From Thermodesulfovibrionia bacterium (GTDB lineage Bacteria; Nitrospirota; Thermodesulfovibrionia; JACRGW01), in NCBI GenBank assembly GCA_919902995.1, contig CAKKSD010000023.1, positions 1-33,315 of the forward strand: DNA of 33,315 nt, read 5' to 3'. Below, piece by piece: positions 15,842 to 27,660 of this stretch (positions within the stretch are counted from its first letter, which is position 1; each line of letters begins with the position of its first letter). The notes under the pieces are model-generated. The model was not told the DNA's origin. It saw only the letters and a list, made by a program, of their open reading frames with translations, and did no database searches. Both the position numbers and the translations under genes were made by a program.

Positions 15842-16369
15842 CTACTTTTTCAGAAGCTCTTCGATTAACTTTAACAACTCCCCTTCCTGCAAAGCCCCTT
15901 TACGGATCTTAAAAATCTTACCCTCTTTATCAATAAAGAAGGTGTTAGGTGTACCTGTAACTCCGTAGCTCCTCAATATAGATTCGTTATTATCACGTCC
16001 TATAAAGTACTTTAATCCGTAATCCTTAATATACTTCTTCGCCTTATCTTCCTCATCCCAGATGTTGATACCAACAAAGGTCAGTTCCTTCCCATGATAT
16101 TTTGAAGATAATCTTGACAGAACGGGAGCCTCCCGTTTACAGAATGGTCACCATGATGCCCAGAAGTTAAGGATGACTGGTTTGCCTTTTAACTCTGATA
16201 GACTTAGTGTCTTCCCCTCAAAAAGATGAAGTGTAAAAGAAGGTGCTTCCTGTCCGACTGATAGCGCCTCTGTTACATATGGGAAAAACAGGGACAATAC
16301 CATAAAAAAGACAGGGTAAATAAAAAGATACTTCCCTTTCATTTCAATCATTCTCCTAATCTCTTTCAT
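15842..16369 (-). CDS. TlpA/thioredoxin-like protein with in-frame UGA (probable selenoprotein)
   Basis: Reading from ATG 16369 to TAG 15842 gives 175 aa interrupted only by a TGA at 16150-16148 (residue 74). It falls exactly at the first redox Cys: FWASW-U-PFCKRE, where TlpA proteins have WCxxC; the resolving Cys is C77. After it the fold continues intact ([32 protein letters not shown] with the cis-Pro, then a C-terminal helix). An N-terminal membrane/signal segment (residues 12-30) suggests export or anchoring outside the membrane. A hairpin with GGC loop lies 17 nt after the UGA, as bacterial SECIS elements do. The Shine-Dalgarno AAGGAG lies inside the pgk end. A nonsense mutation of a Cys codon is the alternative but is less likely given position and hairpin. 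Known UxxC thioredoxin-like selenoproteins exist. Confidence 0.82.
16121..16137 (-). promoter_or_regulatory. Putative bacterial SECIS hairpin
   Basis: In the mRNA, AACGGGA-GGC-UCCCGUU makes a perfect 7-bp stem with a loop starting in G. The loop begins 17 nt after the UGA, within the window known for bacterial SECIS elements, which lie within the coding sequence just past the UGA and are bound by SelB. It is located within codons for KREAPV of the TlpA-like gene. Confidence 0.7.
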
Positions 16370-16374
16370 AATTT

Positions 16375-17604
16375 CTACTCCTTTTTATCGGTTAAAACTG
16401 CGATGGCAGGGAGTTCCCTGCCTTCAAGAAGCTGGAGCGCAGAACCTCCCCCTGTTGAGATGAAGGACATATTCTCTGTCACACCAGCCCGGTGGACTGC
16501 TACATCGGTATCCCCTCCACCAACTATCGTAAGTGCATAGGCATCTGCAATTGCATGGGCGATTGCAAAGGTCCCTCTCGAGAAGGCATCCATCTCGAAG
16601 ACCCCCATCGGTCCATTCCAGAGGATGGTCTTCGCACTTGACAGCGCCTCTGAGAAGAGCTTTACAGAAGCAGGACCTATATCGAGCGCCCTCCAGCCCT
16701 TCGGGATCTCCTGTGCCGGAACTATTTTTGTTTCTGCACCGGCCTCCATTGACTGTGCAATAACACAGTCAACAGGCAGATAGAATTTTATACCTTTCTC
16801 TTCCGCCTTCTTCTTTATCCTCAGGGCTATCTCGAGCATGTCTTCTTCGACAAGGGAATTTCCTACTTCCCATCCCATAGCCTTTATGAAAGTAAATGCC
16901 ATTCCACCACCTATTATTACCTTATCCACCTTATCATAGAGATTTTCTATAACGCCTATCTTTCCTGATACCTTTGCCCCTCCAAGTACAGCCACAAAGG
17001 GTCTTACAGGATTTATGATAATACCCTGCAGGTACTCTATCTCCTTTTTCATAAGAAACCCTGCAGCAGCGATCGGTACAAACTTAGGGATACCTACGAG
17101 GGATGCATGGGTCCTGTGGGCTGCACCAAAGGCATCATCTATGTAATAATCAGCAAGTGAGGCGAGGGATTTTGCATAACCTTCATCATTCTTTTCTTCC
17201 TCACCATGAAATCTTAGATTCTCAAGAAGAACAACATCCCCTTCTTTCATCTTTTTAACTACCGCCTCAACCTGAGGACCAATAGAATTAGGGGCAAATA
17301 TCACCTCCTTACCTAAAAGTCGTGTAAGCCTCCTTGAAACAGGTGCAAGGCTATATCTTAGATCAACTTTCCCCTTTGGTCTCCCGAGATGGGATGCAAG
17401 TATAACTTTGGCTCCTTCATCTATGGCATAGTTGATTGTTGGGAGGGTCGCCTTTATCCTTCTGTCGTCTGTGATGTTAAGGTTTTCATCCAGCGGGACA
17501 TTAAAATCTGCACGGATAAAAAGACTTTTACCTTTAAGATTAATATCTGCGATAGTAAGCTTATTAAAATTTCCTCTCACTATTGCTGGATTCTTTATAG
17601 CCAT
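16375..17604 (-). CDS. pgk: Phosphoglycerate kinase
   Basis: A 409-aa enzyme interconverting 1,3-bisphosphoglycerate + ADP and 3-phosphoglycerate + ATP. The family signatures [47 protein letters not shown], and the C-terminal nucleotide loop [13 protein letters not shown] and [13 protein letters not shown] are all present. It starts at ATG 17604, 153 nt downstream of gap in the same direction. Its last codons contain the ribosome binding site of the selenoprotein gene five bases further on. So gap, pgk and the TlpA-like gene form one operon interrupted by a dispersed repeat. Confidence 0.96.
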   Translation of the reverse strand: MAIKNPAIVRGNFNKLTIADINLKGKSLFIRADFNVPLDENLNITDDRRIKATLPTINYAIDEGAKVILASHLGRPKGKVDLRYSLAPVSRRLTRLLGKEVIFAPNSIGPQVEAVVKKMKEGDVVLLENLRFHGEEEKNDEGYAKSLASLADYYIDDAFGAAHRTHASLVGIPKFVPIAAAGFLMKKEIEYLQGIIINPVRPFVAVLGGAKVSGKIGVIENLYDKVDKVIIGGGMAFTFIKAMGWEVGNSLVEEDMLEIALRIKKKAEEKGIKFYLPVDCVIAQSMEAGAETKIVPAQEIPKGWRALDIGPASVKLFSEALSSAKTILWNGPMGVFEMDAFSRGTFAIAHAIADAYALTIVGGGDTDVAVHRAGVTENMSFISTGGGSALQLLEGRELPAIAVLTDKKE

Positions 17605-17637
17605 TAAGTCCTCCGATTATTAGTATTCAAAAAAGAG

Positions 17638-17754
17638 ATTGCTTCGGCTTTGCCTCGCAATGACGCTAATAGGGTTGTCATTCTGAGTCCCGATTTCTAT
17701 CGGGACGAAGAATCTCGTTGTTCCGCTCAGGGTAGGCTCCGCGAGGAATCTCTT
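17638..17754. repeat. Dispersed repeats (copy C) between gap and pgk
   Basis: GATTGCTTCGGCTTTGCCTC and GCAATGAC (reverse orientation of copies A and B) are followed by GTCATTCTGAG...GAATCTC, with an exact 8-bp hairpin GTCCCGAT/ATCGGGAC (17687-17694, 17699-17706). It lies in the transcribed spacer of the gap-pgk operon, where it may act on mRNA processing or stability. Confidence 0.65.
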
Positions 17755-17757
17755 TTT

Positions 17758-20601
<2,844 letters not shown>

Positions 20602-20605
<4 letters not shown>

Positions 20606-21567
20606 TCCGCTATATACTCCACCGTTTTATAAATATGATCCCCCTCCTATTCGGCATTACCTTCCTTTCTTTCGGGATAATGAAACTCGCACCGGGTGAT
20701 TTTCTGTCACAGATGGCCCTTAATCCATTGATCTCCAGTGAGACTATCGAGCTCATGAGGAAACAGTTCGGGCTTGATCAGCCCTGGCCTATACAGTACC
20801 TTAAATGGTTGTGGGGGATTATACATTTCGATTTCGGGTATTCCTTCACATACAGGGTGCCTGTAGCCACGCTTATAACCGAAAGGGTCCTTAATACACT
20901 TCTTCTTACAAGTACGGCCGCTATCCTGGCATGGCTTCTCGCCTTACCATTAGGTGTCTATACAGCCCTCTGGAGGAAGTCCCTCTTTGACCAAATACTT
21001 TCATTCTTCTCCTTCGCCACCATTTCCGTACCGACCTTCTTTCTTGCCCTCCTGGGAGTCTTCTTTGCAGCGAAGACAGGGTGGTTCCCTACAGGAGGTG
21101 CTATAAGTATTAATTACGCTGCGCTTAGCCCCTTTGATAAACTCTGTGATAGATTTCATCATCTTATCCTTCCTGCTATGGTTCTCGGTATCGGAGGTCT
21201 TGGTTCGCTCCTAAGGATCGTTAGGACTAATTTCCTCGAGATGATGAGACAACCTTTTATTATGACCGCAAAGGCGAAGGGACTTCATTCTAATACTGTA
21301 ACATGGAGACACATTTTCCCTAACGCAATAAATCCCCTGATAACACTTCTTGGCTTCGAGATAGCAGGTCTTTTGAGCGGTGCTGCCTTTACAGAAATAA
21401 TTTTCGCATGGCCAGGCCTTGGCAGACTTATCCTTGAGGCTGTGATGAGTCAAGACCTTTATCTCGTAATGGGTAGCCTTTTTATGGGGGCTATCCTTTT
21501 AATCTTGGGTAACCTCTTAGCAGACATACTCTTAGCAACGATCGATCCGAGAATAAAACTGAGATGA
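20602..21567 (+). CDS. ABC transporter permease, DppB/OppB type
   Basis: A 321-aa inner-membrane permease with six apparent transmembrane segments. The N-terminal YILHRFINMIPLLFGITFLSF and PGDF are typical of DppB proteins, and the EAA loop RTNFLEMMRQPFIMTAKAKG (about residues 209-228) would contact the ATPase. The GTG start overlaps the stop of the binding-protein gene, and its end overlaps the next permease (ATGA). The three genes are one translationally coupled operon. Confidence 0.92.
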
Positions 21568-22646
21568 GAATTGAATTAAATCGAAAAGAAAGTCTATTAA
21601 GGCAGGCAATCTCTGGACTGAGGCATCATAGATGGGGATGGATTGCCCTGTGGTTTATACTTTTTCTTTTACTCGCTACAATATTTGCAGGTTTCCTTTC
21701 ACCCTACGACCCTTACGAGCAGAATAGGACAAAATCATATCACCCACCTGTAAGAATACACCTCATAGATGAAGATGGTTTACATTGGCCATTTATCTAT
21801 AATTATTACTTGGTAGACCCCATATTCAAAAGATACGAACCTGACAGAACTAAGAAGTATAATATAGGACTTTTTGTAAAAGACTCTACCTATCACCTCT
21901 TCGGACTTATTCCCTGTAACATCCACCTTTTTGGGGTAGATAGTCCTGCAAGGGTTTTCCTCCTAGGCTCAGACCTCCACGGAAGAGACATCTTAAGCAG
22001 GCTCCTTTATGGAGGAAGGGTATCCCTCTCTATCAGCCTTGTTGGTGTCTTCCTGTCCTTTATATTAGGTCTGATCATGGGAGGGATAGCAGGGTATTTC
22101 GGGGGATGGGTGGATAATTTCCTTATGAGGTTTGGAGAAATCATAATGTCAATCCCCGGGATATATCTCCTCCTGGGCCTTAGGGCTATTTTCCCAACCT
22201 CCCTCTCTTCGGTAGAGATATATTTACTTATAGTTGTCGTTTTGAGTTTCATAGGTTGGGCAGGTCTTGCGAGAGTAATAAGAGGGATGGTGTTATCTAT
22301 AAAGGAAAGGGAATTTGTTCAGGCAGCAAGGGCAATAGGTTCAGGCCATATGAGGATCATAATAAGACATGTCCTTCCTAATACCCTTTCGTATACAATA
22401 ATTGCGTTAACCCTTTCTGTCCCTGGATTTATTATAAGTGAATCAGCCCTCAGTTTCCTCAGTCTCGGAATCCAGGAGCCCTATCCGAGCTGGGGGAATA
22501 TGCTCACAGCAGCACAATCAGTAAGGGTTCTTACAACAGCACCGTGGATTCTTATCCCAGGTCTCTTTATATCAATCACAATTATATGTTTTAACTTCCT
22601 CGGAGATGGACTGAGGGATGCGTTAGATCCAAGGTTCAAAGAATAG
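21564..22646 (+). CDS. ABC transporter permease, DppC/OppC type
   Basis: A 360-aa inner-membrane permease, partner of the upstream DppB-type protein. The first transmembrane helix (residues 25-46) is followed by SPYDPYEQN and then a long extracytoplasmic insertion of about 80 residues before FLLGSDLHGRDILSRLLYGGR, where many DppC proteins have only a short link. The EAA loop REFVQAARAIGSGHMRIIIRH is intact, and PYPSWGNML and FNFLGDGLRDALDPR close the protein. No DppD/DppF ATPases follow: the next gene is convergent and only 7 nt away. The ATPases must be encoded elsewhere or shared. Confidence 0.92.
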   Translation: MRIELNRKESLLRQAISGLRHHRWGWIALWFILFLLLATIFAGFLSPYDPYEQNRTKSYHPPVRIHLIDEDGLHWPFIYNYYLVDPIFKRYEPDRTKKYNIGLFVKDSTYHLFGLIPCNIHLFGVDSPARVFLLGSDLHGRDILSRLLYGGRVSLSISLVGVFLSFILGLIMGGIAGYFGGWVDNFLMRFGEIIMSIPGIYLLLGLRAIFPTSLSSVEIYLLIVVVLSFIGWAGLARVIRGMVLSIKEREFVQAARAIGSGHMRIIIRHVLPNTLSYTIIALTLSVPGFIISESALSFLSLGIQEPYPSWGNMLTAAQSVRVLTTAPWILIPGLFISITIICFNFLGDGLRDALDPRFKE

Positions 22647-22653
22647 GAAAATA

Positions 22654-24456
22654 TCAATCGCCCGCAACACCCGTTACCCTTATAACCTCATCGAAAGTTG
22701 TAATACCCATCAACATTTTCTTAATCGCACACTCCCTGAGGGTAACGAGACCTTCAGATTTAGCTATCTTCTTTACAAGTGTTGGTGTTGCTTTATCATC
22801 TGCGGATACCCTTATCTTGTCGGTGACCTCCATTATCTCAAATATTCCTGTCCTTCCGAGATAGCCCGTACCTCTACACTGCGGGCATCCGCTTCCGGTA
22901 GAGACCTTTATGTGCCTGCACTTTTCGTAACTGATCCCCATGATGGAGCACTCTTCTTCAGAAAGGCTATATGGTTCTGAACAGTAGGTACAGACATTCC
23001 TTACGAGTCTCTGGGCTACTACTCCTATTAAGGTAGAATTGATTAAGAAGGAAGGCACACCGAGGTCGAGGAGGCGTGTTATTGCAGATGGGGCATCGTT
23101 TGTATGGAGGGTTGAAAGAACGAGATGCCCTGTGAGGGCAGCCTGTATGGCATTGTCAGCGGTCTCAAAATCCCTTATCTCACCAACCATAATTATATCA
23201 GGGTCCTGTCTGAGGATAGTCCTCAGACTGCTTGCGAAGGTAATCCCGATCTGTGGCTGTATGGCTGTCTGGTTAAATCTTTCGTAGATCATCTCGATAG
23301 GGTCTTCTATGGTTGTCACATTTACTTCTGAGGTTGAAAGGGTCTTTAATGCGGAATAAAGTGTTGTCGTCTTTCCACTCCCTGTCGGTCCTGTTACAAG
23401 GATAAGTCCGTGGGGGTTTGATATGAATGACTTGAAGAGTTCAAGTTCTCTCTGTAGCATTCCGAGTTCATCTATATCCTGCATCAGGATATTAGGGTCA
23501 AAAATCCTTATAACAACCTTTTCTCCGAAGGCGATAGGGAGTGTTGATACACGGTGCTCTAACTCCTTCCCATCATAATCCGTTTTTATCCTGCCATCCT
23601 GAGGTCTCCTCTTCTCAGAGATATCCATGCGGGAAAGTGTTTTTATGCGTGAGATAACTGCAAGGTGAACTGGCTTCGGTATCCTGTGTATATTATGGAG
23701 AATACCATCTATCCTGAACCTGATAAGACTTACATCTCTTTTTGGCTCGATATGAATATCCGATGCCCGCTGTGAATAGGCATAATGGAGTAGATATTCG
23801 ACAGCATTTACAATATGCTGATCTGTTACCTCAAGCTCTGACATAGATTTGAGTTTTACATATTGTTCGAGATTTCCGATGTCTATCCCTGAAGTAAGTG
23901 CTTTATGTGCTGCTGCAACAGAAGACTTAAAACCATAGAACTCTGTGATTATCTTCTGGATATCAGATTTTGTAGAGATAACAAGTTTTAGATTGAACCC
24001 TGTCGTCCTCTCGATCTCTTCTATACCATCCCTGTCAAAAGGATTGGACGTGGCAACAGTAAGGGTATTATTTGAAAGGTCTATCGGTAAAAGCATATGC
24101 TTGAGTGCATAGGGCCTTGAAATGACCTTTGTTACAATATCAGAATCGAGCTTCAACGGATCTATTCTCAAGAAAGGCAGATCGAGATGCCTGGCAACAG
24201 TCTCCATAATAATCTCTTCTGTAAGGTACCTGTTCCCCTCTCCAGGCATATTAAATTTAAGGGAATCTACAATGTCCACAATAGTAATGCTGGAGTCAAT
24301 CTTACCCCTCCCCCTTCTTATAGTACCGGTCCTTGATTTCTGTAGTCTTGCCCGAAGGATATCTTCTTTCAGGAAGATACTATCGATTTGCTCTTTTGAT
24401 AGTAGTCCCTTGGAGGAAAGTACTTCCAGTATTGCTTTATCTGCCTTCTCATTCAT
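22654..24456 (-). CDS. Type IV pilus assembly / type II secretion ATPase (PilB/GspE family)
   Basis: A 600-aa secretion ATPase. An N-terminal MshEN/GspE-N domain (about residues 70-190) precedes the hexameric ATPase with Walker A GPTGSGKTTT, the Asp box DPIE, Walker B DPDIIMVGEIRD and the His box LVLSTLHTNDA. The C-terminal tetra-cysteine zinc motif CTYC...CPQCRGTGYLGRTG supports PilB/GspE over PilT. I start it at ATG 24456; the frame also opens at a TTG two codons earlier. It stands alone, without pilC, pilT or gsp neighbours, and ends 7 nt from the permease gene in convergent orientation. Confidence 0.92.
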   Translation of the reverse strand: MNEKADKAILEVLSSKGLLSKEQIDSIFLKEDILRARLQKSRTGTIRRGRGKIDSSITIVDIVDSLKFNMPGEGNRYLTEEIIMETVARHLDLPFLRIDPLKLDSDIVTKVISRPYALKHMLLPIDLSNNTLTVATSNPFDRDGIEEIERTTGFNLKLVISTKSDIQKIITEFYGFKSSVAAAHKALTSGIDIGNLEQYVKLKSMSELEVTDQHIVNAVEYLLHYAYSQRASDIHIEPKRDVSLIRFRIDGILHNIHRIPKPVHLAVISRIKTLSRMDISEKRRPQDGRIKTDYDGKELEHRVSTLPIAFGEKVVIRIFDPNILMQDIDELGMLQRELELFKSFISNPHGLILVTGPTGSGKTTTLYSALKTLSTSEVNVTTIEDPIEMIYERFNQTAIQPQIGITFASSLRTILRQDPDIIMVGEIRDFETADNAIQAALTGHLVLSTLHTNDAPSAITRLLDLGVPSFLINSTLIGVVAQRLVRNVCTYCSEPYSLSEEECSIMGISYEKCRHIKVSTGSGCPQCRGTGYLGRTGIFEIMEVTDKIRVSADDKATPTLVKKIAKSEGLVTLRECAIKKMLMGITTFDEVIRVTGVAGD

Positions 24457-24485
24457 AATCAATTCATATCAGAATCAAAAGGGTA

Positions 24486-24514
24486 TTGTCAATAATTTAA
24501 AATGATTTGATAAA
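24486..24514 (+). promoter_or_regulatory. Possible promoter of mtnA
   Basis: TTGTCA (24486-24491), a 17-nt spacer, then GATAAA (24509-24514), in the AT-rich gap between the divergent pilB-type gene and mtnA. The match is moderate, so this is a suggestion only. Confidence 0.3.
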
Positions 24515-24562
24515 TGTTCGATAGTATTGTATTCTTATGAGAAATCTCTTTCGGAGGCAATG

Positions 24563-25597
24563 ATGTTTAAGACTATAGAATGGAAGGATGGGGTTGTGAG
24601 GATGATTGACCAGACAAGACTTCCTCTCGAGGTTATATATATGGACTGCAGGGATTATAGGGAAGTAGCGGATGCCATAAAGACACTCAAGATCAGAGGT
24701 GCCCCTGCAATAGGCATAGCAGCTGCAATGGGTATTGCCTTAGGTGCACAGGAGATTGAAGAAAGAGATTTTAAATCCTTCTATAAGATTTTAGAATCTG
24801 TCGGTAATCATTTAGCTAAACAGAGACCGACAGCAGTGAATCTCTTCTGGGCGATAGAGAGGATGTTAAATTTTGTAAAGAACAATAGTAAGAAGGATAC
24901 GAAAGAACTGAAGGAACTTTTAATTAAAGAATCAATAAATTTACTTGAAGAAGATATAAAGGTCAATAAGGCTATAGGGAGGCATGGGGCAGATATCATA
25001 AAGGATGGAACTACTATCCTCACCCACTGCAATGCAGGGGCACTTGCAACAGGGGGTTATGGCACTGCAACAGCACCAATCTTCGTTGCGATAGAGCAGG
25101 GGAAAAGGGTTAAGGTCTTTGCCGATGAGACAAGACCGATTCTTCAGGGTGCAAGGCTTACTGCCTGGGAGCTTATGGAGGCAGGGGTTGATGTTACCCT
25201 TATTACGGATAATATGGCCGGCGCCCTTATGAAAAAAGGTATTATAGATATCGCAATAGTCGGTGCCGACAGGGTTGCAAAGAATGGGGATGTGGCAAAT
25301 AAGATCGGAACATATTCTGTAGCGGTACTATGCAAGGAAAATAAGATACCCTTCTACGTGGCTGTCCCAACATCAACGATTGATCTTAATACACCTTCAG
25401 GAGATTTAATCCCTATTGAAGAAAGGTCACAAAATGAGGTGACCCATATAATGGGTAAACTCCAGATAGCCCCTCATGGAGTTAAGGTCATGAATCCCGC
25501 CTTCGATGTAACCCCTGCAAGGTATATTACTGCTATAATAACAGAGAAGGGGAGATTCAAACCAGAGGAGATAAAAAAATTGGAAAGGATTGGGTGA
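24563..25597 (+). CDS. mtnA: S-methyl-5-thioribose-1-phosphate isomerase (MtnA)
   Basis: A 344-aa enzyme of the methionine salvage pathway: it isomerises methylthioribose-1-phosphate to methylthioribulose-1-phosphate. Diagnostic blocks are [47 protein letters not shown] (catalytic Cys), [17 protein letters not shown] and [20 protein letters not shown] (catalytic Asp). I chose ATG 24563 because GGAGG (24553-24557) lies five bases before it; ATG 24560 is adjacent, and the open frame extends to a TTG at 24527. It is followed after 6 nt by the QueG-like gene. No other mtn genes are nearby. Confidence 0.94.
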   Translation: MFKTIEWKDGVVRMIDQTRLPLEVIYMDCRDYREVADAIKTLKIRGAPAIGIAAAMGIALGAQEIEERDFKSFYKILESVGNHLAKQRPTAVNLFWAIERMLNFVKNNSKKDTKELKELLIKESINLLEEDIKVNKAIGRHGADIIKDGTTILTHCNAGALATGGYGTATAPIFVAIEQGKRVKVFADETRPILQGARLTAWELMEAGVDVTLITDNMAGALMKKGIIDIAIVGADRVAKNGDVANKIGTYSVAVLCKENKIPFYVAVPTSTIDLNTPSGDLIPIEERSQNEVTHIMGKLQIAPHGVKVMNPAFDVTPARYITAIITEKGRFKPEEIKKLERIG

Positions 25598-25603
25598 GGA
25601 GTA

Positions 25604-26869
25604 ATGCAGTTCTCAGCTGATGAACTCAGAGATATCTTTCTTAAAGAAGGGGCCGGTGACATCGGTTTTGTAGAAGTAGGAAGAAAGGAACTATCACAGG
25701 AACTCAAAGATATCCTCAGGGTTTATCCGGAAACAAGAACTCTCGTCTCTGTCATTAAGGCCCTGAACCGTGAATCAGTACAGAGTCAATCCGTAAATAT
25801 AGCGAATGAAGAGTTTCACAGGGCCTGCGATGAACTCTCTGATATATGCAGGAAAATACTCCGCAGATTAAACTCGCTTGGTATTCGTGGCATATATACA
25901 ACCTATGCCTTTCCTTCAGATCTGAACCGCTGGCCCGGTAAGATCTGGGATATTAGCCATAAACTCATTGCCATTGAAGCCGGCCTTGGTCATATGGGAT
26001 TAAATCGACTTATAATCCATCCTGTATACGGTAATTTCCTGGTATTAACCACAATGTTAATAGACGCTGAGATAGATAGCTACGGTCAACCCCTTAAAAA
26101 TAACCCCTGTATTAAATGTGACCTATGCATCCCTGTCTGTCCTGTAGGCGCTATCAGTAAAGACGACAAGTTTGACTTTATGGCATGTTTTACCCACTCC
26201 TATCGTGAAGCTCTGTCCGGCTTTCAGGATTGGGTGGAACAGATGGTCTCGGCAAGGACTGTAGGGTCATACCGTTCAAGTTTCCGTGACAGTGAAACAA
26301 TCTCGATATGGCAGACACTTACCTTCGGGTACGGTTACAAATGCTCTTACTGCATGGCTGTCTGCCCTGCTGGCAATAATGTCAAAGGCAAATATATCAA
26401 ACAGAAAGACGAATACATCAAAAAAACAGTAACCCCTCTGATTAATAAAAAAGAGCCTGTTTATGTACTTGCCGGATCCCATGCAGAAACAGTGGTTAAA
26501 CGAAATCAAAACAAGGAGGCGCGTTATGTACGTTCCCCTATCAGACCAACATCGGTTCCAAACTTTTTGCTTGGAGTCAGATTAGCCTTTAATCCTGAAA
26601 AGGCTAAAGGCGTCCGAATGGCTATTCGCTTTGTGTTCACCGGAAAAGAGGAAGTGACAGCGACTGTAATTATAGATGGAGGGAAAGTTGATATCCTTGA
26701 AGGAATCTTCGGCAAAACGGATTTGATTGTTTATGCTGATTCAGAAAGTTGGATAAGATTCCTGAATAAAGAGATATCATTATTAAGGACAATCTTAAGC
26801 CGCAAAATTAAGACCAGAGGTAACCCCCTGCTTTTGAAAAAATTTCAGGACTGTCTTTTAATATTTTGA
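25604..26869 (+). CDS. QueG-like 4Fe-4S protein fused to SCP2-like domain
   Basis: A 421-aa cytoplasmic protein. Residues 1-160 resemble the N-terminal domain of epoxyqueuosine reductase-like proteins (GHMGLNRLIIHPVYGNFLVL). Two cluster motifs follow: CIKCDLCIPVCP (C169, C172, C175, C179) and CSYCMAVCP (C247, C250, C254), as in QueG and reductive-dehalogenase-like proteins. The C-terminal ~100 residues (GVRMAIRFVFTGKEE, then TVIIDGGKVDILEG) look like a sterol-carrier SCP2 domain, which could bind a hydrophobic ligand. It is therefore probably not QueG itself but a cobalamin-type or ferredoxin-like reductase. GAGGAG precedes the ATG closely. It is co-directional with mtnA and convergent with comF. 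Confidence 0.75.
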   Translation: MQFSADELRDIFLKEGAGDIGFVEVGRKELSQELKDILRVYPETRTLVSVIKALNRESVQSQSVNIANEEFHRACDELSDICRKILRRLNSLGIRGIYTTYAFPSDLNRWPGKIWDISHKLIAIEAGLGHMGLNRLIIHPVYGNFLVLTTMLIDAEIDSYGQPLKNNPCIKCDLCIPVCPVGAISKDDKFDFMACFTHSYREALSGFQDWVEQMVSARTVGSYRSSFRDSETISIWQTLTFGYGYKCSYCMAVCPAGNNVKGKYIKQKDEYIKKTVTPLINKKEPVYVLAGSHAETVVKRNQNKEARYVRSPIRPTSVPNFLLGVRLAFNPEKAKGVRMAIRFVFTGKEEVTATVIIDGGKVDILEGIFGKTDLIVYADSESWIRFLNKEISLLRTILSRKIKTRGNPLLLKKFQDCLLIF

Positions 26870-26874
26870 ATGGC

Positions 26875-27645
26875 CTAAATCACCCTTGCCAGAGTCAGGA
26901 CATAGACCTTCTCTGCTCCTGCCTTTTTCAAAACTTTCGAACACTCTCTTACAGTTGCCCCTGTTGTATAAACATCGTCTATAAGGAGGAGTGATTTACC
27001 TTCTATATCCTTCGGATCCTTTACCTCAAATGCGCCCTTCACATTCATTAATCTCTCTTCACCTTTAAGCTCTATCTGTGGCTTTGTCCAGCGCACCCTC
27101 TGGAGATTATCAGGAATTAAAGGAATCCTGAAAGCACGACTGATTTCTTTCGCAAGGAGGAGGGACTGGTTGAATTCCCTTTCCCTGAGCCTTTTGAGAT
27201 GTAAAGGAACAGGTAATACCGCAAGTGATGAATGTGGAAAAAGAGAAGGGTTAGAACCTATATATTCAGCCATGATTCTTCCTAACGGACAGCCCAGTCC
27301 CTTTTTACCTCTGTATTTAAAGAAATGAATCGATTCAGCAAGAGTTCCATCGTAAGAACCTATAGCAATTGCTTTATCAAAATAAGTCTTTATCTCTCTG
27401 CATTCCGAACACAAATGATCCGGACTTCTTGATAGAGAAATATCAGAAGAAAAAGGCCTTCCACATTTTGGACACAAAGGTGGCTTAAGAAATTCTATCT
27501 TATCCCAGCACTCAGGACAGAAATGGTTATGGGATTTGTTATTGCATATCGCACAGGTTGTTGGGTAAAGGAGGCTTACCCCCTTAGAAAGAAAGTTCCG
27601 TCCAAACTTTCTGACAGGGTTTATGAGAGCCAAGAAAAATTTCAT
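26875..27645 (-). CDS. comF: ComF family phosphoribosyltransferase-like protein
   Basis: A 256-aa protein with an N-terminal double zinc knuckle (CAIC at 31-34, CPEC at 43-46, CPKCGRPF at 58-65 and CSEC later) and a C-terminal type I phosphoribosyltransferase fold with the PRPP loop LLLIDDVYTTGATVREC (about 219-235). ComF proteins act in DNA uptake for natural transformation in several bacteria; here the neighbours are not competence genes. It starts 15 nt after the apgM stop and has only a weak ribosome binding site, so translation is likely coupled to apgM. Confidence 0.9.
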   Translation of the reverse strand: MKFFLALINPVRKFGRNFLSKGVSLLYPTTCAICNNKSHNHFCPECWDKIEFLKPPLCPKCGRPFSSDISLSRSPDHLCSECREIKTYFDKAIAIGSYDGTLAESIHFFKYRGKKGLGCPLGRIMAEYIGSNPSLFPHSSLAVLPVPLHLKRLREREFNQSLLLAKEISRAFRIPLIPDNLQRVRWTKPQIELKGEERLMNVKGAFEVKDPKDIEGKSLLLIDDVYTTGATVRECSKVLKKAGAEKVYVLTLARVI

Positions 27646-27660
27646 ACACCCACAAAAGGT

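Noticed and set aside
16148-16369. TlpA-like gene as a simple pseudogene truncated by a stop codon
   Set aside because: The frame resumes perfectly after the UGA for 101 residues, the UGA replaces precisely the redox Cys, and a SECIS-like hairpin follows at the proper distance.
25604-26869. True epoxyqueuosine reductase QueG
   Set aside because: The cluster motifs fit, but the SCP2-like C-terminal domain and the different N-terminal details argue for another reductase.
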